A DNA stretch of 64,000 nucleotides from Burkholderiales bacterium (GTDB taxonomy: Bacteria; Pseudomonadota; Gammaproteobacteria; Burkholderiales; SG8-41): assembly GCA_020854035.1 (NCBI GenBank), contig JADZGE010000019.1:1-64000 (forward strand), written 5' to 3'. The notes below the pieces were generated by a model that ran no database searches, was not told the origin of the DNA, and saw nothing but the letters and a program-made list of their open reading frames with translations. Position 1 is the stretch's first letter. The number at the start of each line of letters is the position of its first letter. Shown one piece after another: positions 7,192 through 16,661 of the stretch. A program made the translations under genes and the position numbers.

Positions 7192-8382
7192 ATGGAGACC
7201 TGGCAGGAGATCAGCGCATGGCGCAAGTCGCGGCGCGAGGAACTCCTCGCCGTGCGTACCGCCGTGTCGCCCGCGCAGCGCAAGGCATGGGGCGAGCGGA
7301 TCACGGAGTTCATGGACGCGGGTTTCCCCGCGCCCTGCGGCGGGGTGGTCGGCCTGTGCTGGCCGCACAAGGGCGAGGCCGATGCGCGCTTTCTCGTCCG
7401 GCGCTGGCGCGAGCGGGGCGCGACGGCTGCGCTCCCGGAAGTGGTCGCGAAGGGTTCGCCGCTGCGGTTCCGGAAGTGGTGGCCGGGCGCGCCGATGAAG
7501 GCGGGTGTCTACGACATTCCGGTGCCGGACGGCACTGAAGTGCTGCTGCCCGACGTGGCGATCGTGCCGATGAACGGCTTCGACGAATTCGGCTACCGGC
7601 TGGGTTACGGGGGCGGCTACTTCGACCGCACGCTCGCCGCGCTCGAGCGCCGGGTGCTGGCGATCGGCGTGAGCTACGAGGCGCTGCGCCTGCCCACGAT
7701 CCACCCGCAGTCGCACGACATTCCGATGGATTTCGTCGTGACCGAAGCGGGTATCTACCGCGCGGGAGGCAGGAAGCTCGTGTCGATCGACGCAGCCGAT
7801 TGCGCGGGCGAGGCGAAGGCGCTGATGGCGAGCCGCGGCCTGCCGCGCCGGCACCCTGCCCCCGCAGCGGCGGCGGCGCAGGGCGGCTACAGCTCGCCGG
7901 CCTGCTCCGCGCACGAAATCGCGCCGGACTACTTCGGGGAGCAGCCGCCGATGCCGGCGGAGGAACTCGTCGCCTTCCTGAACACGCTGCTCGCGGCGGA
8001 GCGGGCCGGTGCGAAGGCGCTCGCGGCCTTCCTCGATGACTACGAGCGGGACACGCCGGCGTGGAAGCAGCTTGCCGCCGTGCAGCGCGACGAAGCGGGC
8101 AACTGCGCGGTGCTGATCGACCTCGTCCGGCGCATGAAGGGCACGCCGAGCGCGACGACCGGGGACTTTCTGGGCAAGGCGCTCGCCGTGGAAGGTCGCG
8201 TGGCGCGGCTGCGGTTCCTCAATCGCGGGCAGCAGTGGGTGGCGCGCAAGATCGACGAGGCGCTGCCGCACATCGAGCAGGAGTCCGTGCGCGGCGCGCT
8301 CGCCGCCATGCAGGAATCCCACCTGCTCAACATCGAAGCCTGCGACGCGCTCGTGGAGACGCTGGTGGAGAGGGAGGCATGA
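7192..8382 (+). CDS. 5-formyltetrahydrofolate cyclo-ligase fused to a DUF6306-like helical domain
   Basis: A 396-residue two-domain protein. Residues 1-200 form a 5-formyl-THF cyclo-ligase, which makes 5,10-methenyl-THF from 5-formyl-THF with ATP. The ATP/folate loop GYRLGYGGGYFDRTLA (about 135-150) and the C-terminal IPMDFVVTE are present. A linker rich in Ala, Pro and Gly (about 200-255) leads to a mostly helical domain (PAEELVAFLNTLLAAERAGA onward, 256-396) of the DUF6306 type, with a Glu/His pattern reminiscent of ferritin-like bundles. The free-standing enzyme is usually about 190-200 residues, so this is a real fusion. ATG at 7192 is chosen over 7138 because GGGGGA precedes it. Confidence 0.85.
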   Translation: METWQEISAWRKSRREELLAVRTAVSPAQRKAWGERITEFMDAGFPAPCGGVVGLCWPHKGEADARFLVRRWRERGATAALPEVVAKGSPLRFRKWWPGAPMKAGVYDIPVPDGTEVLLPDVAIVPMNGFDEFGYRLGYGGGYFDRTLAALERRVLAIGVSYEALRLPTIHPQSHDIPMDFVVTEAGIYRAGGRKLVSIDAADCAGEAKALMASRGLPRRHPAPAAAAAQGGYSSPACSAHEIAPDYFGEQPPMPAEELVAFLNTLLAAERAGAKALAAFLDDYERDTPAWKQLAAVQRDEAGNCAVLIDLVRRMKGTPSATTGDFLGKALAVEGRVARLRFLNRGQQWVARKIDEALPHIEQESVRGALAAMQESHLLNIEACDALVETLVEREA

Positions 8383-8583
8383 GCGCTCGGCCATCGGTGC
8401 GCGATGCAGCGCTTCGTCGCGGCGCCGCCTCAAGGTGAGGCGGCCGGAGCTCTCCGCCCTCTTTCTTTGCCGCCATCGATGCGTATCCTTCCGTTCCGGG
8501 ACGGCAACGGACGGGTTGCTCGAGAGCTGGTATGAAGTAACCGCGGTTTCGCACCGGGCCATGGAACAGAACAGGACACGCAT

Positions 8584-9418
8584 ATGACCCGCGCAATTCG
8601 CGCCGTTCTGGCGATCGGGGCGTTCGCGGCACTCGGTGGGCCGGTGGGAGCGGCGGAGGAGAGCTATCCGTCCCGGATCGTGCGTATCGTCGTGCCTACG
8701 GCGGCGGGCGGTCCGAGCGACCGCACGGCTCGCCTGATCGCCCGGGAGCTCTCAAGCCGGTTGGGGCGCCAGGTGATCGTCGAAACCCGGCCGGGAGCCG
8801 GCACGATCATCGGCAGTGATATCGTGGCGAAGGCACCGCCCGACGGCTACACGCTCCTCTTCGAAAGAGTTCATCGCGTTCGCCAAGGCGCGTCCCAACC
8901 AGATCCTCTACGGATCGGCCGGGCACGGCACCAACCCCCACCTGACGGTCGAGCTATTCACGAGCATGACCGGGGTGAAGCTGTATCACGTTCCCTACAA
9001 GGGGACGCTGCCCTTGCTGACCGATCTGCTCGCGGGGCGCGTCGTGGTCATGGCGACGAGTTCGCTGGGCCTCGTCGTGCCGCATGTGAAAAACGGAAAA
9101 CTGCGCGCGCTCGGCGTGACGAGCAGGAAGAGGACCGAAGCGCTGCCCGACATTCCGAGCGTCGGCGAAGCGGTGCCGGGTTACGAGTCGGTCCAGTGGT
9201 CGGCGCTCATGGCACCCGCCGCAACGCCCGCCGCGATCGTCGAGCGCCTGCACAAGGAGACCGTCGCCATCCTCCACATGCCGGAGATCAAGGAACGCCT
9301 CGCGGCGGACAGCGCCGACGTGGTGGGCAGTTCGCCCGGGGAACTCGCGGCGTTCCTGCGCGCCGAGACGGCGAAATGGGCCAAGGTCGCGAAAGCCGCG
9401 GGCATCGAACCGCAATGA
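8584..9418 (+). pseudogene. Bug/TctC receptor with internal deletion and frame change
   Basis: The first 94 codons (frame 1) give a signal peptide, then YPSRIVRIVVPTAAGGPSDR and TRPGAGTIIG, ending PPDGYTLLFE. At about 8860 the similarity jumps to frame 2, where KEFIAFAKARPNQILYGSAG, HVPYKGTLPLLTDLL and the rest of a Bug C-terminus run to a stop at 9418. Compared with the intact Bug at 13979-14950, about 45-48 codons are missing at the junction. No single frame covers both halves, so the receptor is inactive. Confidence 0.8.
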
Positions 9419-9539
9419 TCACCGGCAGAATGGAGAACGCAAGGTGATGAACGGCGGCGGGATGAATGCGATACGGCGGGTGGTGACGGGCAAGGGCGAG
9501 CGCGGGCGCTCCGAGGAGAAGAAAACGGCGTGCGCCCCA

Positions 9540-10586
9540 TTACTTCATCAACCTCAAGTCCGTCAGCAGTGACTTGATCGGTCCGTCGAGATCGTCCAGG
9601 TACTTCCGGGTTTCGCGGCTCCCGCGGAACTGCCTGTGCACCAGGTATTTTTCCCCCTCCTCGTGCCAGCGCTCGTCCTGATCGATCGCGGCGAACACGT
9701 TCTCCCAATAGGCGATCTGCGGCCCCGAAATATCCTTCGCCGCGCTGATGCCGCGATAGCTCGAAAACCACGCGTCGGCTCCGAGCTCCTTCCAGGTCGG
9801 CGCCTGCGCGTAGATTCCGCCCATGCGCTGCCGCGCCGTGATGCCGAGCGTCCGGATCGTGCCTGCCTGAAGCTGGGCGACGCCGCTGGAGAGGCTGGCG
9901 GCCGAGATGTCGACGTGCCCGCCCATCATCGCGATGATGCCCCTCGACGCCGAGTCGAACACGACGACGCGCAACTTCTGCACGTCGACGCCGGCGGCCC
10001 GCAACACCATGGCGACGGCGAGATGCGTCGCGCTGCCCGCCGCCGAGGAGAGACCGATGCTGAGCGATGACGGATCCGCCTTCAACCGCTCGACGAGGTC
10101 CTTGCCGGTCTTCAGCGGCGAATTCGCGTTCGCGTAGATCGCGACGTACTCGTCGAACAGGATGCAGAGCGGGGTGAAATCGCGGTATCCGAGCTTGCCG
10201 CGGCCGGTGAGATGGCCGACGGAAAGACTCAGCGTGCTGGCGAGCAGGACGTGCGGGTCGGCCGGTTTCTGGCTGACCTAGAGGTAGGCGATGGAATTGC
10301 CCGCCCCGACCTTCGCCACGACCTGCACGGGCGCGGGAACGAGTTTCTTCTCCCGCGAGAGGAGCTGGATGAGGCGCGCCATGCGGTCCGCGCCGCCGCC
10401 GGTGGTGCCGGTCACGATCTCCACGGGGCGCTCCGGTTTCCAGGCCGGCTGCGCGAGCGCTGCGGGCGCGAGCATCAATAATCCGGCAAGCGCGATCCAG
10501 CGCCGCAGCGCGCCCGCGGGAGCGGCCCCGTCAGGCCCGTTCGTGCCACGGAGGATACGGAGTTCACGGAGATTCTCGCCGGACAT
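9540..10586 (-). pseudogene. Bug/TctC receptor interrupted by an in-frame amber codon
   Basis: Starting at ATG 10586, the frame has a signal-peptide-like stretch (ALRRWIALAGLLMLAPAALA), then PERPVEIVTGTTGG, and reads on to GNSIAYL. It meets TAG at 10278-10280, then continues without a frame change (VSQKPADPHVLLAS...) to a natural end at 9540. This makes one Bug protein of about 348 codons with a single nonsense codon near position 103. An in-frame ATG at 10085 could give only the C-terminal half, without a signal peptide. A sense codon turned to TAG is the simplest reading. Confidence 0.7.
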
Positions 10587-11924
10587 GCCCGGTGGTCCTC
10601 GCCCGGGTGTTCCTCGCGATCTTGGCGTCGGAATGCCGTCCTTTAATCGAAGGTTACTCATCGAGTGCTCCTCTCGTTCCCATGCGGCGGCCCCGACACT
10701 GGATGGGACGAAGCCGGCGAGCGACTCGGCAATGCGAAATCGCGCCACAGTATTGCTGTCCCGCGAGTGCAGGAAGATGCGCGCGTCGCGGAGGTACTTG
10801 GGCAGCGGCATGTCGAGCATGACGCCGGAGTCACCGAAGCACTCGGCCGCCTCCTCGGTGGCGCGGTAGACGGCTTCCGACGTATACACCCTGGCGACGG
10901 CGTCGAGCGGCAGGTCGAAGACGCCGCGATCGGTGCACTCGCCCGGATGATCCAGCGCCCATGCCGCGTGCCGCAGGATCGCGCGCGCGACTTCGATCCG
11001 GACGGCCGCGTCGGCCAGGATCGTCGCGATCGCCTGGTGCTCGATGATGCGCCGGGCGCCCTGCACCCGGAGCCTGGCGTACTCGACGCCGGCCTGGAGC
11101 GCGGCGCGGCCTACGCCGAGATTCATCGCGAGGAATACCGGGTGACTCGCCGCCGCCGCGGCGGTGAGCGCATTCGCGCGGTCCGCGAGGATCACGTTGT
11201 TCCCGGGCACCGGGCAATCCCTCAGCGTCAGCTCCCCGCCCGCTCCGTGATACCACTTCACCGTGGGCTGATCCCTGGGCGTTGCATCGGCCGCCAGATC
11301 GCGCACGGAGAGGCCCGGCGTGTCGCGCGGCACCAGCAGGGTGACGAGGGCCCCCGCGGTGTTTTTCGCTTGCAGCACGATGAGGCTGGCAAGCGGCGCA
11401 TTGGCGACGAAACCGGCCTCGCCGTTCAACGTCCAGTCGCCGTTTCCCTGCTGCACCGCCTTCACGCGGCAGGCGGCGCTCCGTTCGACCTCGCGGTGGT
11501 ACTTCCAGGCGAGCGCCGCATCCGGCGCGGCTGGCGCCAGAGCGAGATGGCAGGCGTCGTCTTCCAGAAATTGCGGCAGAAAGCGCCTGCGCTGCTCGCC
11601 CGTCATCGCCCCGTCGAACGGGAATCGCGCGAGCAGCGACGTTTGTCCCAGCGGCATGGCGACATCGACGTCGCCTGCGCCCAGTTCTTCCATGACCACC
11701 GAGGCGGTCACGTTGTCCGCACCCGCGCCGCCGGATTCCTCGGAAAGGGAAAACGTGCGCAGGCCGATCCGCGAGGCCTGTTCAATCACGGGCAGCGGCA
11801 GGCGGGCCGAGAAGTCCTGCAGTCGTTCGGGATGCAGGACCACGGGTTTCACCTCGTGGGTCACGAAATCCCGGACGGTGTCCCGGAACTCGACCTGTTC
11901 CGGAGTCAATTCGTGATCGTACAT
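10278..11924 (-). CDS. Acyl-CoA dehydrogenase whose frame runs into the next Bug gene
   Basis: Residues 1 to about 415 form an acyl-CoA dehydrogenase (MYDHELTPEQVEFRDTVRDF start; C-terminal CFGDSGVMLDMPLPKYLRD), a flavoenzyme that makes the 2,3-double bond in acyl-CoA. No stop follows. The frame continues through a low-complexity linker (PTPRSRGTPGRGPPG) and from residue 447 into the signal peptide and first 100 residues of the downstream Bug gene, ending at that gene's amber codon, 548 residues in all. The natural stop of the dehydrogenase seems lost. Several usual motifs are weak (APAAPDAALAWK in place of the flavin-contact TEP.AGSD region), so activity is uncertain. Confidence 0.6.
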   Translation of the reverse strand: MYDHELTPEQVEFRDTVRDFVTHEVKPVVLHPERLQDFSARLPLPVIEQASRIGLRTFSLSEESGGAGADNVTASVVMEELGAGDVDVAMPLGQTSLLARFPFDGAMTGEQRRRFLPQFLEDDACHLALAPAAPDAALAWKYHREVERSAACRVKAVQQGNGDWTLNGEAGFVANAPLASLIVLQAKNTAGALVTLLVPRDTPGLSVRDLAADATPRDQPTVKWYHGAGGELTLRDCPVPGNNVILADRANALTAAAAASHPVFLAMNLGVGRAALQAGVEYARLRVQGARRIIEHQAIATILADAAVRIEVARAILRHAAWALDHPGECTDRGVFDLPLDAVARVYTSEAVYRATEEAAECFGDSGVMLDMPLPKYLRDARIFLHSRDSNTVARFRIAESLAGFVPSSVGAAAWEREEHSMSNLRLKDGIPTPRSRGTPGRGPPGMSGENLRELRILRGTNGPDGAAPAGALRRWIALAGLLMLAPAALAQPAWKPERPVEIVTGTTGGGADRMARLIQLLSREKKLVPAPVQVVAKVGAGNSIAYL

Positions 11925-11962
11925 CGTGCTGCCTCAGGCGGCGAGCAGGCCCGGTCGTTCGA

Positions 11963-12693
11963 TCAATGTTTCCTCACGGCTTTCATGCGCTGCACCGCGT
12001 CGCCGGCGAGATGTGTCCACATCACTGCGTCCCGCACCAGTTTGTCGGCCCGGGCATCCATGCCGACCACGCCTTCGCCGCCGTGGATGTCGAGGTTCAG
12101 CGCCGTCACGCGGTGGATGACGTCGGCGGCGAAGTTCTGCAGGAAGATCGCGTTGTTCGCGTAGTCGCCTGTCTTCCGGTTGCCTTCGGCGGCGACCCGC
12201 AGCACGAACGAGCGCAATGCCTCGGTGAGGTGGCCCATCTCGGAGAGCTTGAGCTGCACCGCCTGGTTCTCGTCGAAGTAAGCGGCGTCCGGCCAGCGCG
12301 TTCCGACGTGCTCGCGCGCCATGTCGCATGCGGCATCGCAGATCCCCAGAGCGTGCGCGCCGAGCTCGAAGTCGCCGAAGGGGCGGGCCGAGCCGGCTCG
12401 CAGGTAGTGGCCCTTGTTCACCTCGCCGACGAGGTTGGCGTGCGGCACGCGCGCATCCTCGAAGATCAACTCCGCGTTCTGGTAGAAGCGCCAGCCGCTC
12501 TTGTTGAAAATCTTGCCGATACGCACGCCGGCGTGTCGATGGGGACGAGAAACGTCGTTCCGCCCTCCTGCTGCCTCACGTTGGGATTGGTGCGCGTGTT
12601 CACGAAGAAAAGCCGCGCCACCGACCCGTTGGCGATGAAGCACTTTTCGCCGTTCAGTATCGACTCGTCGCCCTCGCGGTCCCCACGCTTCTC
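11963..12693 (-). pseudogene. Acyl-CoA dehydrogenase, N-terminally truncated and frameshifted
   Basis: From about 12663 down, one frame reads GDESILNGEKCFIANGSVAR and GGTTFLVPIDTPAC. At about 12532 the homology moves to the next frame, GVRIGKIFNKSGWRFYQNAE, continuing through LNLDIHGGEGVVGMDARADK to a stop at 11963. The junction fits loss of one G in the expected DTPGVRIGK phrase. The N-terminal third of the enzyme is absent upstream of about 12690. It sits between another acyl-CoA dehydrogenase and a hydrolase on the same strand, so this cluster once encoded two dehydrogenases. Confidence 0.75.
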
Positions 12694-12798
12694 ACTACGA
12701 ACCTGACCAATACGCGTGGCAGGACTTCCTCGGTAGCCGCGCCCTTGCCCTCCGCTGAGTACCGCAAGGCCTGGCGATGATCGGCCCGCGAGCCTGAC

Positions 12799-13959
12799 TC
12801 AAAGGTTCGCCGCGAGCCAGTCGGCGACGTAGTTCGCGCCGATCTGACGATTGTCTCCCTGACAGTGTTCGCTGCCCCCTTCCTCGGCGGTGAATATCTT
12901 CAGCGTCTTGATTCTGGACGATGCCGTGTCGTGGAGGCGATGTGCCATTTCAACCGGTACAATGCTGTCTCTCTCGCCATGGACGACGAGCAGTGCGCAG
13001 GTGATGTTCTGCGCGACACCTTCGAGCGTGAACCGTTTCAGCTTTTCCATTGCGGCATCCATGTCGGCGACTCCCAGCACCCACGGCAGCTGAAAACCGG
13101 GCGCGGACAGCCTCGTGCCGCCCGATTCCAGCACTTTGCGGCGCTTCAACCAGACGCCGTAGTAGTCGAAGTGAGCGCCCCATGCGACGCAGGCGGCGTA
13201 ACGCTTCTCGAACGCGGCGATGCGCGGTGCATAGTAGCCACCCATGCTGAGCCCGCCGACCGCGACCCGCGAGGGGTCGACGTCGGGGCGCGAGGTGACG
13301 AAATCATAGGCGCACGTGCCGGCCACTTCGTAGTCATGACGCGTGTATATGTTGCGCAGTCTGAGCGACTCCCCCTGTCCGGGGCCGTCGATCACGATGC
13401 AGTGGATGCCGCGGTTGGCGATCTCCACGCCCGCGAACAGCGTGTTGATTTCTTTCGCGCTGTCGAGTCCGTCGAACATTACCGCGGTCGGTGCGCGGCC
13501 GCTGGCACAAGGTGACTTCACGAAATACGCGGGTAGCGACTTGCCCTCGTAAGGAACTTCGACTCGCTCGATGTTCTTCCAGCGCCGCTTGACGCCCTCG
13601 GAGAAGCAGCGCGCGCAGCGACGATAGGTATCGATCTTGGCGTCCCCGAGCTTGCAGTAGCGGTCGGCGACGAAATAATAGGTCGCCGCGTGGAGGTAGT
13701 ATGTTCCGGCAGTCAATTCACGGCCCGCGGATGCGTGCGCGTCGGCGGATTCTTGCATGCGCTCGGCCATCGCGCGCCACTCCGTGAACCATGCATCGTT
13801 GTCGCCTTCGCGGCCCTTCAGGCGGCGGCCAATCTGGTCGACTTCGCCCAGTGCAGCCGCGCCCCAAGTCTGCATCTCGCTGCCGACCATGAGGCCGTGC
13901 GACCACATGTGGTCGCCGGGGAAGTACTGGAAGCAGTGCTCGGCAAAATGATCCGACAT
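12799..13959 (-). CDS. Alpha/beta hydrolase, DUF1100/2,6-dihydroxypseudooxynicotine hydrolase-like
   Basis: A 386-residue protein. An N-terminal helical part (to about residue 130, with AGTYYLHAATYYFVADRY) precedes an alpha/beta-hydrolase domain. The nucleophile elbow is GLSMGG, the acid lies in VVHGERDSIVP, and the histidine probably in GGSEHCQGD. This layout is that of the FrsA/DUF1100 group, which includes C-C bond hydrolases such as 2,6-dihydroxypseudooxynicotine hydrolase. Substrate is unknown. The start at 13959 lies 20 bp after the stop of the upstream Bug gene, with which it probably forms an operon. A start 15 codons earlier would overlap that gene. There is no good Shine-Dalgarno. 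Confidence 0.75.
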   Translation of the reverse strand: MSDHFAEHCFQYFPGDHMWSHGLMVGSEMQTWGAAALGEVDQIGRRLKGREGDNDAWFTEWRAMAERMQESADAHASAGRELTAGTYYLHAATYYFVADRYCKLGDAKIDTYRRCARCFSEGVKRRWKNIERVEVPYEGKSLPAYFVKSPCASGRAPTAVMFDGLDSAKEINTLFAGVEIANRGIHCIVIDGPGQGESLRLRNIYTRHDYEVAGTCAYDFVTSRPDVDPSRVAVGGLSMGGYYAPRIAAFEKRYAACVAWGAHFDYYGVWLKRRKVLESGGTRLSAPGFQLPWVLGVADMDAAMEKLKRFTLEGVAQNITCALLVVHGERDSIVPVEMAHRLHDTASSRIKTLKIFTAEEGGSEHCQGDNRQIGANYVADWLAANL

Positions 13960-13978
13960 GCGCAACGCTGGAAGGGAA

Positions 13979-14950
13979 CTATTGCTGACGCAGACCGGCA
14001 TCACGGACAACGCGCCCCCATTTCCGAATTTCGGAAGCGAGGAACGTGCCGAATGCCTGCGGGCTTGACCCCACCGGCTCCACCCCCTCCGCCGAGATTC
14101 TCGAGCGCACCTCGGGCGCCTGCAGCGCACGCGCGACGTCGGCGTGGACCTTGAGCACGATCCCGGGAGCGACGGCTGCCGGCATCAGCAATCCGAGCCA
14201 GCCGATCACCTCGTACCCGGGCAGGCCGGATTCCATGATGGTCGGAACCTCCGGGACCACCTGCGATCGCTTCGGACCGGATACGCCCAGCGCGCGCAGG
14301 CGGCCGCCGCGGATATGCGGCAGCGGCGTGATGATCGAATTGAAATAGACCGAGACCTCACCCGAGAGTATCGCGGTGGTGCCCAGCGGGCCGCCCTTAT
14401 AGGGAACATGCGTAAGCCTGATGCCCGCCATCGTGCGAAACAGTTCCATCGCAAGGTGCGGCGAGGTGCCGACGCCAGGCGAGGCGTAGTTCAATTCGCC
14501 AGACCGCGCTCTTGCCAGCGCGATGAACTCCTTGACCGAGCGCACGGACAGCGATGGATGCGCGACGAGTATCAGCGGGAACGAGACGAGCTGCGTCACC
14601 GGTACGAAATCGCGTTCGGTGTCGTAAGGCAGGTTGCGGTAAAGGTGCGGGTTCGTCGTGAAGGCGCTGATATTCATGAGCCAGGTGTAGCCGTCGGCAG
14701 GCGCCTTCGCGCCCGCCTCGGTGGCGATGATGCCGCCGGCCCCGGGCCGGTTATCGATTACGACAGGATGTCCCCAGAGTTCGGCGACCTTCTGCGCCAG
14801 CAAGCGACCGACGGTATCATGAATGCCGCCCGCGGCGGCGGGGATGATGAAGCGCACTGGCTTGGCGGGGTAAGTCTGCGCGAAGGCTGGAAGAGCAAAG
14901 AATGTGACCGCCAGCCAGCAGCAGCGCCTGAATGTGTTTCGTATGGACAT
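13979..14950 (-). CDS. Tripartite tricarboxylate transporter receptor (Bug/TctC family)
   Basis: A 323-residue intact Bug receptor with signal peptide (CCWLAVTFFALPAFA), then YPAKPVRFIIPAAAGG, DNRPGAGGIIATEAG and HVPYKGGPLGTTAIL. It is followed 20 bp later by the DUF1100-like hydrolase, so the receptor may sense or bind that enzyme's substrate. It diverges from the NYN/PIN protein gene with about 150 bp between. No TctAB partners are nearby. Confidence 0.88.
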   Translation of the reverse strand: MSIRNTFRRCCWLAVTFFALPAFAQTYPAKPVRFIIPAAAGGIHDTVGRLLAQKVAELWGHPVVIDNRPGAGGIIATEAGAKAPADGYTWLMNISAFTTNPHLYRNLPYDTERDFVPVTQLVSFPLILVAHPSLSVRSVKEFIALARARSGELNYASPGVGTSPHLAMELFRTMAGIRLTHVPYKGGPLGTTAILSGEVSVYFNSIITPLPHIRGGRLRALGVSGPKRSQVVPEVPTIMESGLPGYEVIGWLGLLMPAAVAPGIVLKVHADVARALQAPEVRSRISAEGVEPVGSSPQAFGTFLASEIRKWGRVVRDAGLRQQ

Positions 14951-15099
14951 TGGGTGACGGGAAGGTCGCGACGCTCCTTCTCCAGCATACTGCGTCCGGC
15001 ACGTGACGGAAAGAGGCCCGTATACGGCATCCGGAGCGGAGTCGGAGTAGCATTTCCCCGCTGCGCATCTGCGCTACACTCACGAAAGCCGGACCGGCG

Positions 15100-15726
15100 A
15101 TGAGAACAAACTACGTCCTGATCGACTTCGAGAACGTGCACGTGACGTCGCTCGCCCTGCTCGGGGATGCATGTTTCAGGGTGCACCTGTTTCTCGGCCC
15201 CAATCACACCAGAGTCCCGAGCGAGCTCGTGCTGGCGATGCACGAGCTTCGCGAGCGGGCGAACTACGTCCGGCTGCGATCGTCGGGGCGCAACGCTCTC
15301 GACTTTCACATCGCCTACTACCTCGGCGCGCTCGCCGCGGCCGATCCGGGCGGCTTCTTCCACGTCATTTCCAGGGATGCCGGTTTCGACCCGCTGATTC
15401 AGCATCTCAAGGAGAAGGGAGTCTTCTCGGCGCGCTCGGATTCAATCGAGGCGATGCCGTGCTTTCAGGCTCAAGCCCGGCGCGCGGCGCCGGGTTCGGA
15501 GGACGAGGCGAACGGCAGCCTCGCAAAGCTCGTGAAACTCGTCCTCGATGACCTCGTCAAGCGCAAGGCCGCCAAGCCGCGCAGGGTCGCGACGCTCCGC
15601 AGCACCGTGCTCGCTCGCATGGGCAAGGACTCGGCGGGGAGCCTCGACGCGGTCCTGAATGCGCTCGTGCGAGAAGGCTACGTGACAGTGGACGGAGGCA
15701 AGATATCCTACGACCTGCCGGGCTGA
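15100..15726 (+). CDS. NYN/PIN-like nuclease-fold protein with C-terminal winged-helix-like region
   Basis: A 208-residue protein. The N-terminal 120 residues have a PIN/NYN-type metal site: YVLIDFENV at the start (Asp9, Glu11, Asn12), ALDFHIAYYLG in the middle and ISRDAGFDPLIQHLKEKG. The C-terminal 70 residues (LAKLVKLVLDDLVKRKAA through DAVLNALVREGYVTVD) look like a small winged helix, suggesting nucleic-acid binding. Family relatives are predicted RNases in RNA processing; no substrate can be assigned. It is monocistronic, divergent from a Bug gene and upstream of a Crp-family regulator. Confidence 0.75.
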   Translation: MRTNYVLIDFENVHVTSLALLGDACFRVHLFLGPNHTRVPSELVLAMHELRERANYVRLRSSGRNALDFHIAYYLGALAAADPGGFFHVISRDAGFDPLIQHLKEKGVFSARSDSIEAMPCFQAQARRAAPGSEDEANGSLAKLVKLVLDDLVKRKAAKPRRVATLRSTVLARMGKDSAGSLDAVLNALVREGYVTVDGGKISYDLPG

Positions 15727-15860
15727 TCCTGCGGTGAAGTGGCCGGATTCCCCCAGGCAGTGCCTGTGTCCCCGTTTCCCCGGCTAAAGGAGGAGAGGCC
15801 GCGTGCCGTTAGGCGGCATGGAGTCCCCTTAAGGCGGGGGCTGGTGGCGGAGGAGGGCAG

Positions 15861-16526
15861 GTGATGGTAACGACCCTGATGCTGAAATCCGTGCCGCTGT
15901 TCGCGGGGCTGCCCGAAGCGCGGCTCGCCGCTCTCGCGGGTGGTGTAGGCGTGCGCAGGTTCCCGCGCGGCACGTACATCGTGCGCACGGGCGAGAGGAC
16001 CGACGGTCTCTACATCATTCTCTCGGGTCGCGCCAAGGTGCTGATACCCGACGAGAAAGGCGACGAGGTCATCCTCGCCAGGATCGGACCGGGAGAATTC
16101 TTCGGCGACATGGGATTGCTCGACGACCATGCCCGCTCGGCGAGCGTCAAGACGCTGGAGCCGTGCGAGCTCATGTGCGTCCCGAAGGCCGACTTCATGC
16201 GCTGCCTGTCGGATAATCCCGAGCTCGCGATGCGCATCATCCGCGGGCTGGTCAAGCGGCTGCGCGAGGCCGACCGGCAGATCGAGAGCCTGGCGCTGAT
16301 GGATGTCTATGGCCGGGTGGCGCGCGTGCTGCTCGATCTCGCCGAGACCGTGGACGGCAAGCGCGTCATTCACAAGGCGCCGGCGAAGCAGGAGATCGCG
16401 CACATGATCGGCGCCTCGCGCGAAATGGTGAGTCGCGTGATGAAGGGCCTGGAGAACTCCGGCCAGCTCTACATCGACAAGCGGCGCATCGTGCTGCGCG
16501 ACGCCCCACGCAGCGCCGTATCGTAG
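15861..16526 (+). CDS. Crp/Fnr-family transcriptional regulator
   Basis: A 221-residue protein. A cyclic-nucleotide-binding beta-roll occupies residues 5-125 (IVRTGERTDGLYIILSGRAK, then GPGEFFGDMGLLD with the Arg/Ser of HARSASV). A dimerisation helix follows, and then a Crp-type helix-turn-helix near the end (KQEIAHMIGASREMVSRVMK). No N-terminal cysteine cluster is present, so it is not an iron-sulfur FNR; the GEFFGDMGLL phrase favours a nucleotide-binding type. It precedes the Bug/GrdE-like/GrdB-like genes on the same strand by 135 bp and could regulate them, but no Crp-like palindrome was identified. Confidence 0.85.
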   Translation: MMVTTLMLKSVPLFAGLPEARLAALAGGVGVRRFPRGTYIVRTGERTDGLYIILSGRAKVLIPDEKGDEVILARIGPGEFFGDMGLLDDHARSASVKTLEPCELMCVPKADFMRCLSDNPELAMRIIRGLVKRLREADRQIESLALMDVYGRVARVLLDLAETVDGKRVIHKAPAKQEIAHMIGASREMVSRVMKGLENSGQLYIDKRRIVLRDAPRSAVS

Positions 16527-16661
16527 CGGGGGAGGAAGGTATCGGTTGCGCACGAGCGCGCGATACGCTCATACTGCGGGTCGATCGGGCCTTCGTGGTG
16601 AAGGCTCGATAACGATCCCCGCATCCGCCGCGCAGGCGCGTCGCGGGAGGGGAGGTTTCCC

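Noticed and set aside
10278..10280. TAG in the Bug gene as a recoded (pyrrolysine or suppressor) codon
   Set aside because: Bug proteins have no such residue, neighbouring genes are also broken, and nothing suggests amber recoding.
11924..14950. The alpha/beta hydrolase as proof of nicotine degradation
   Set aside because: The hydrolase fold is similar to that of 2,6-dihydroxypseudooxynicotine hydrolase, but no other nicotine-pathway gene is present.
15727..15860. Dyad TGCCG-TTAGG-CGGCA and a GC-rich stretch before the Crp-family gene as an sRNA or riboswitch
   Set aside because: The stem is only 5 bp, with no promoter or terminator and no known riboswitch pattern.
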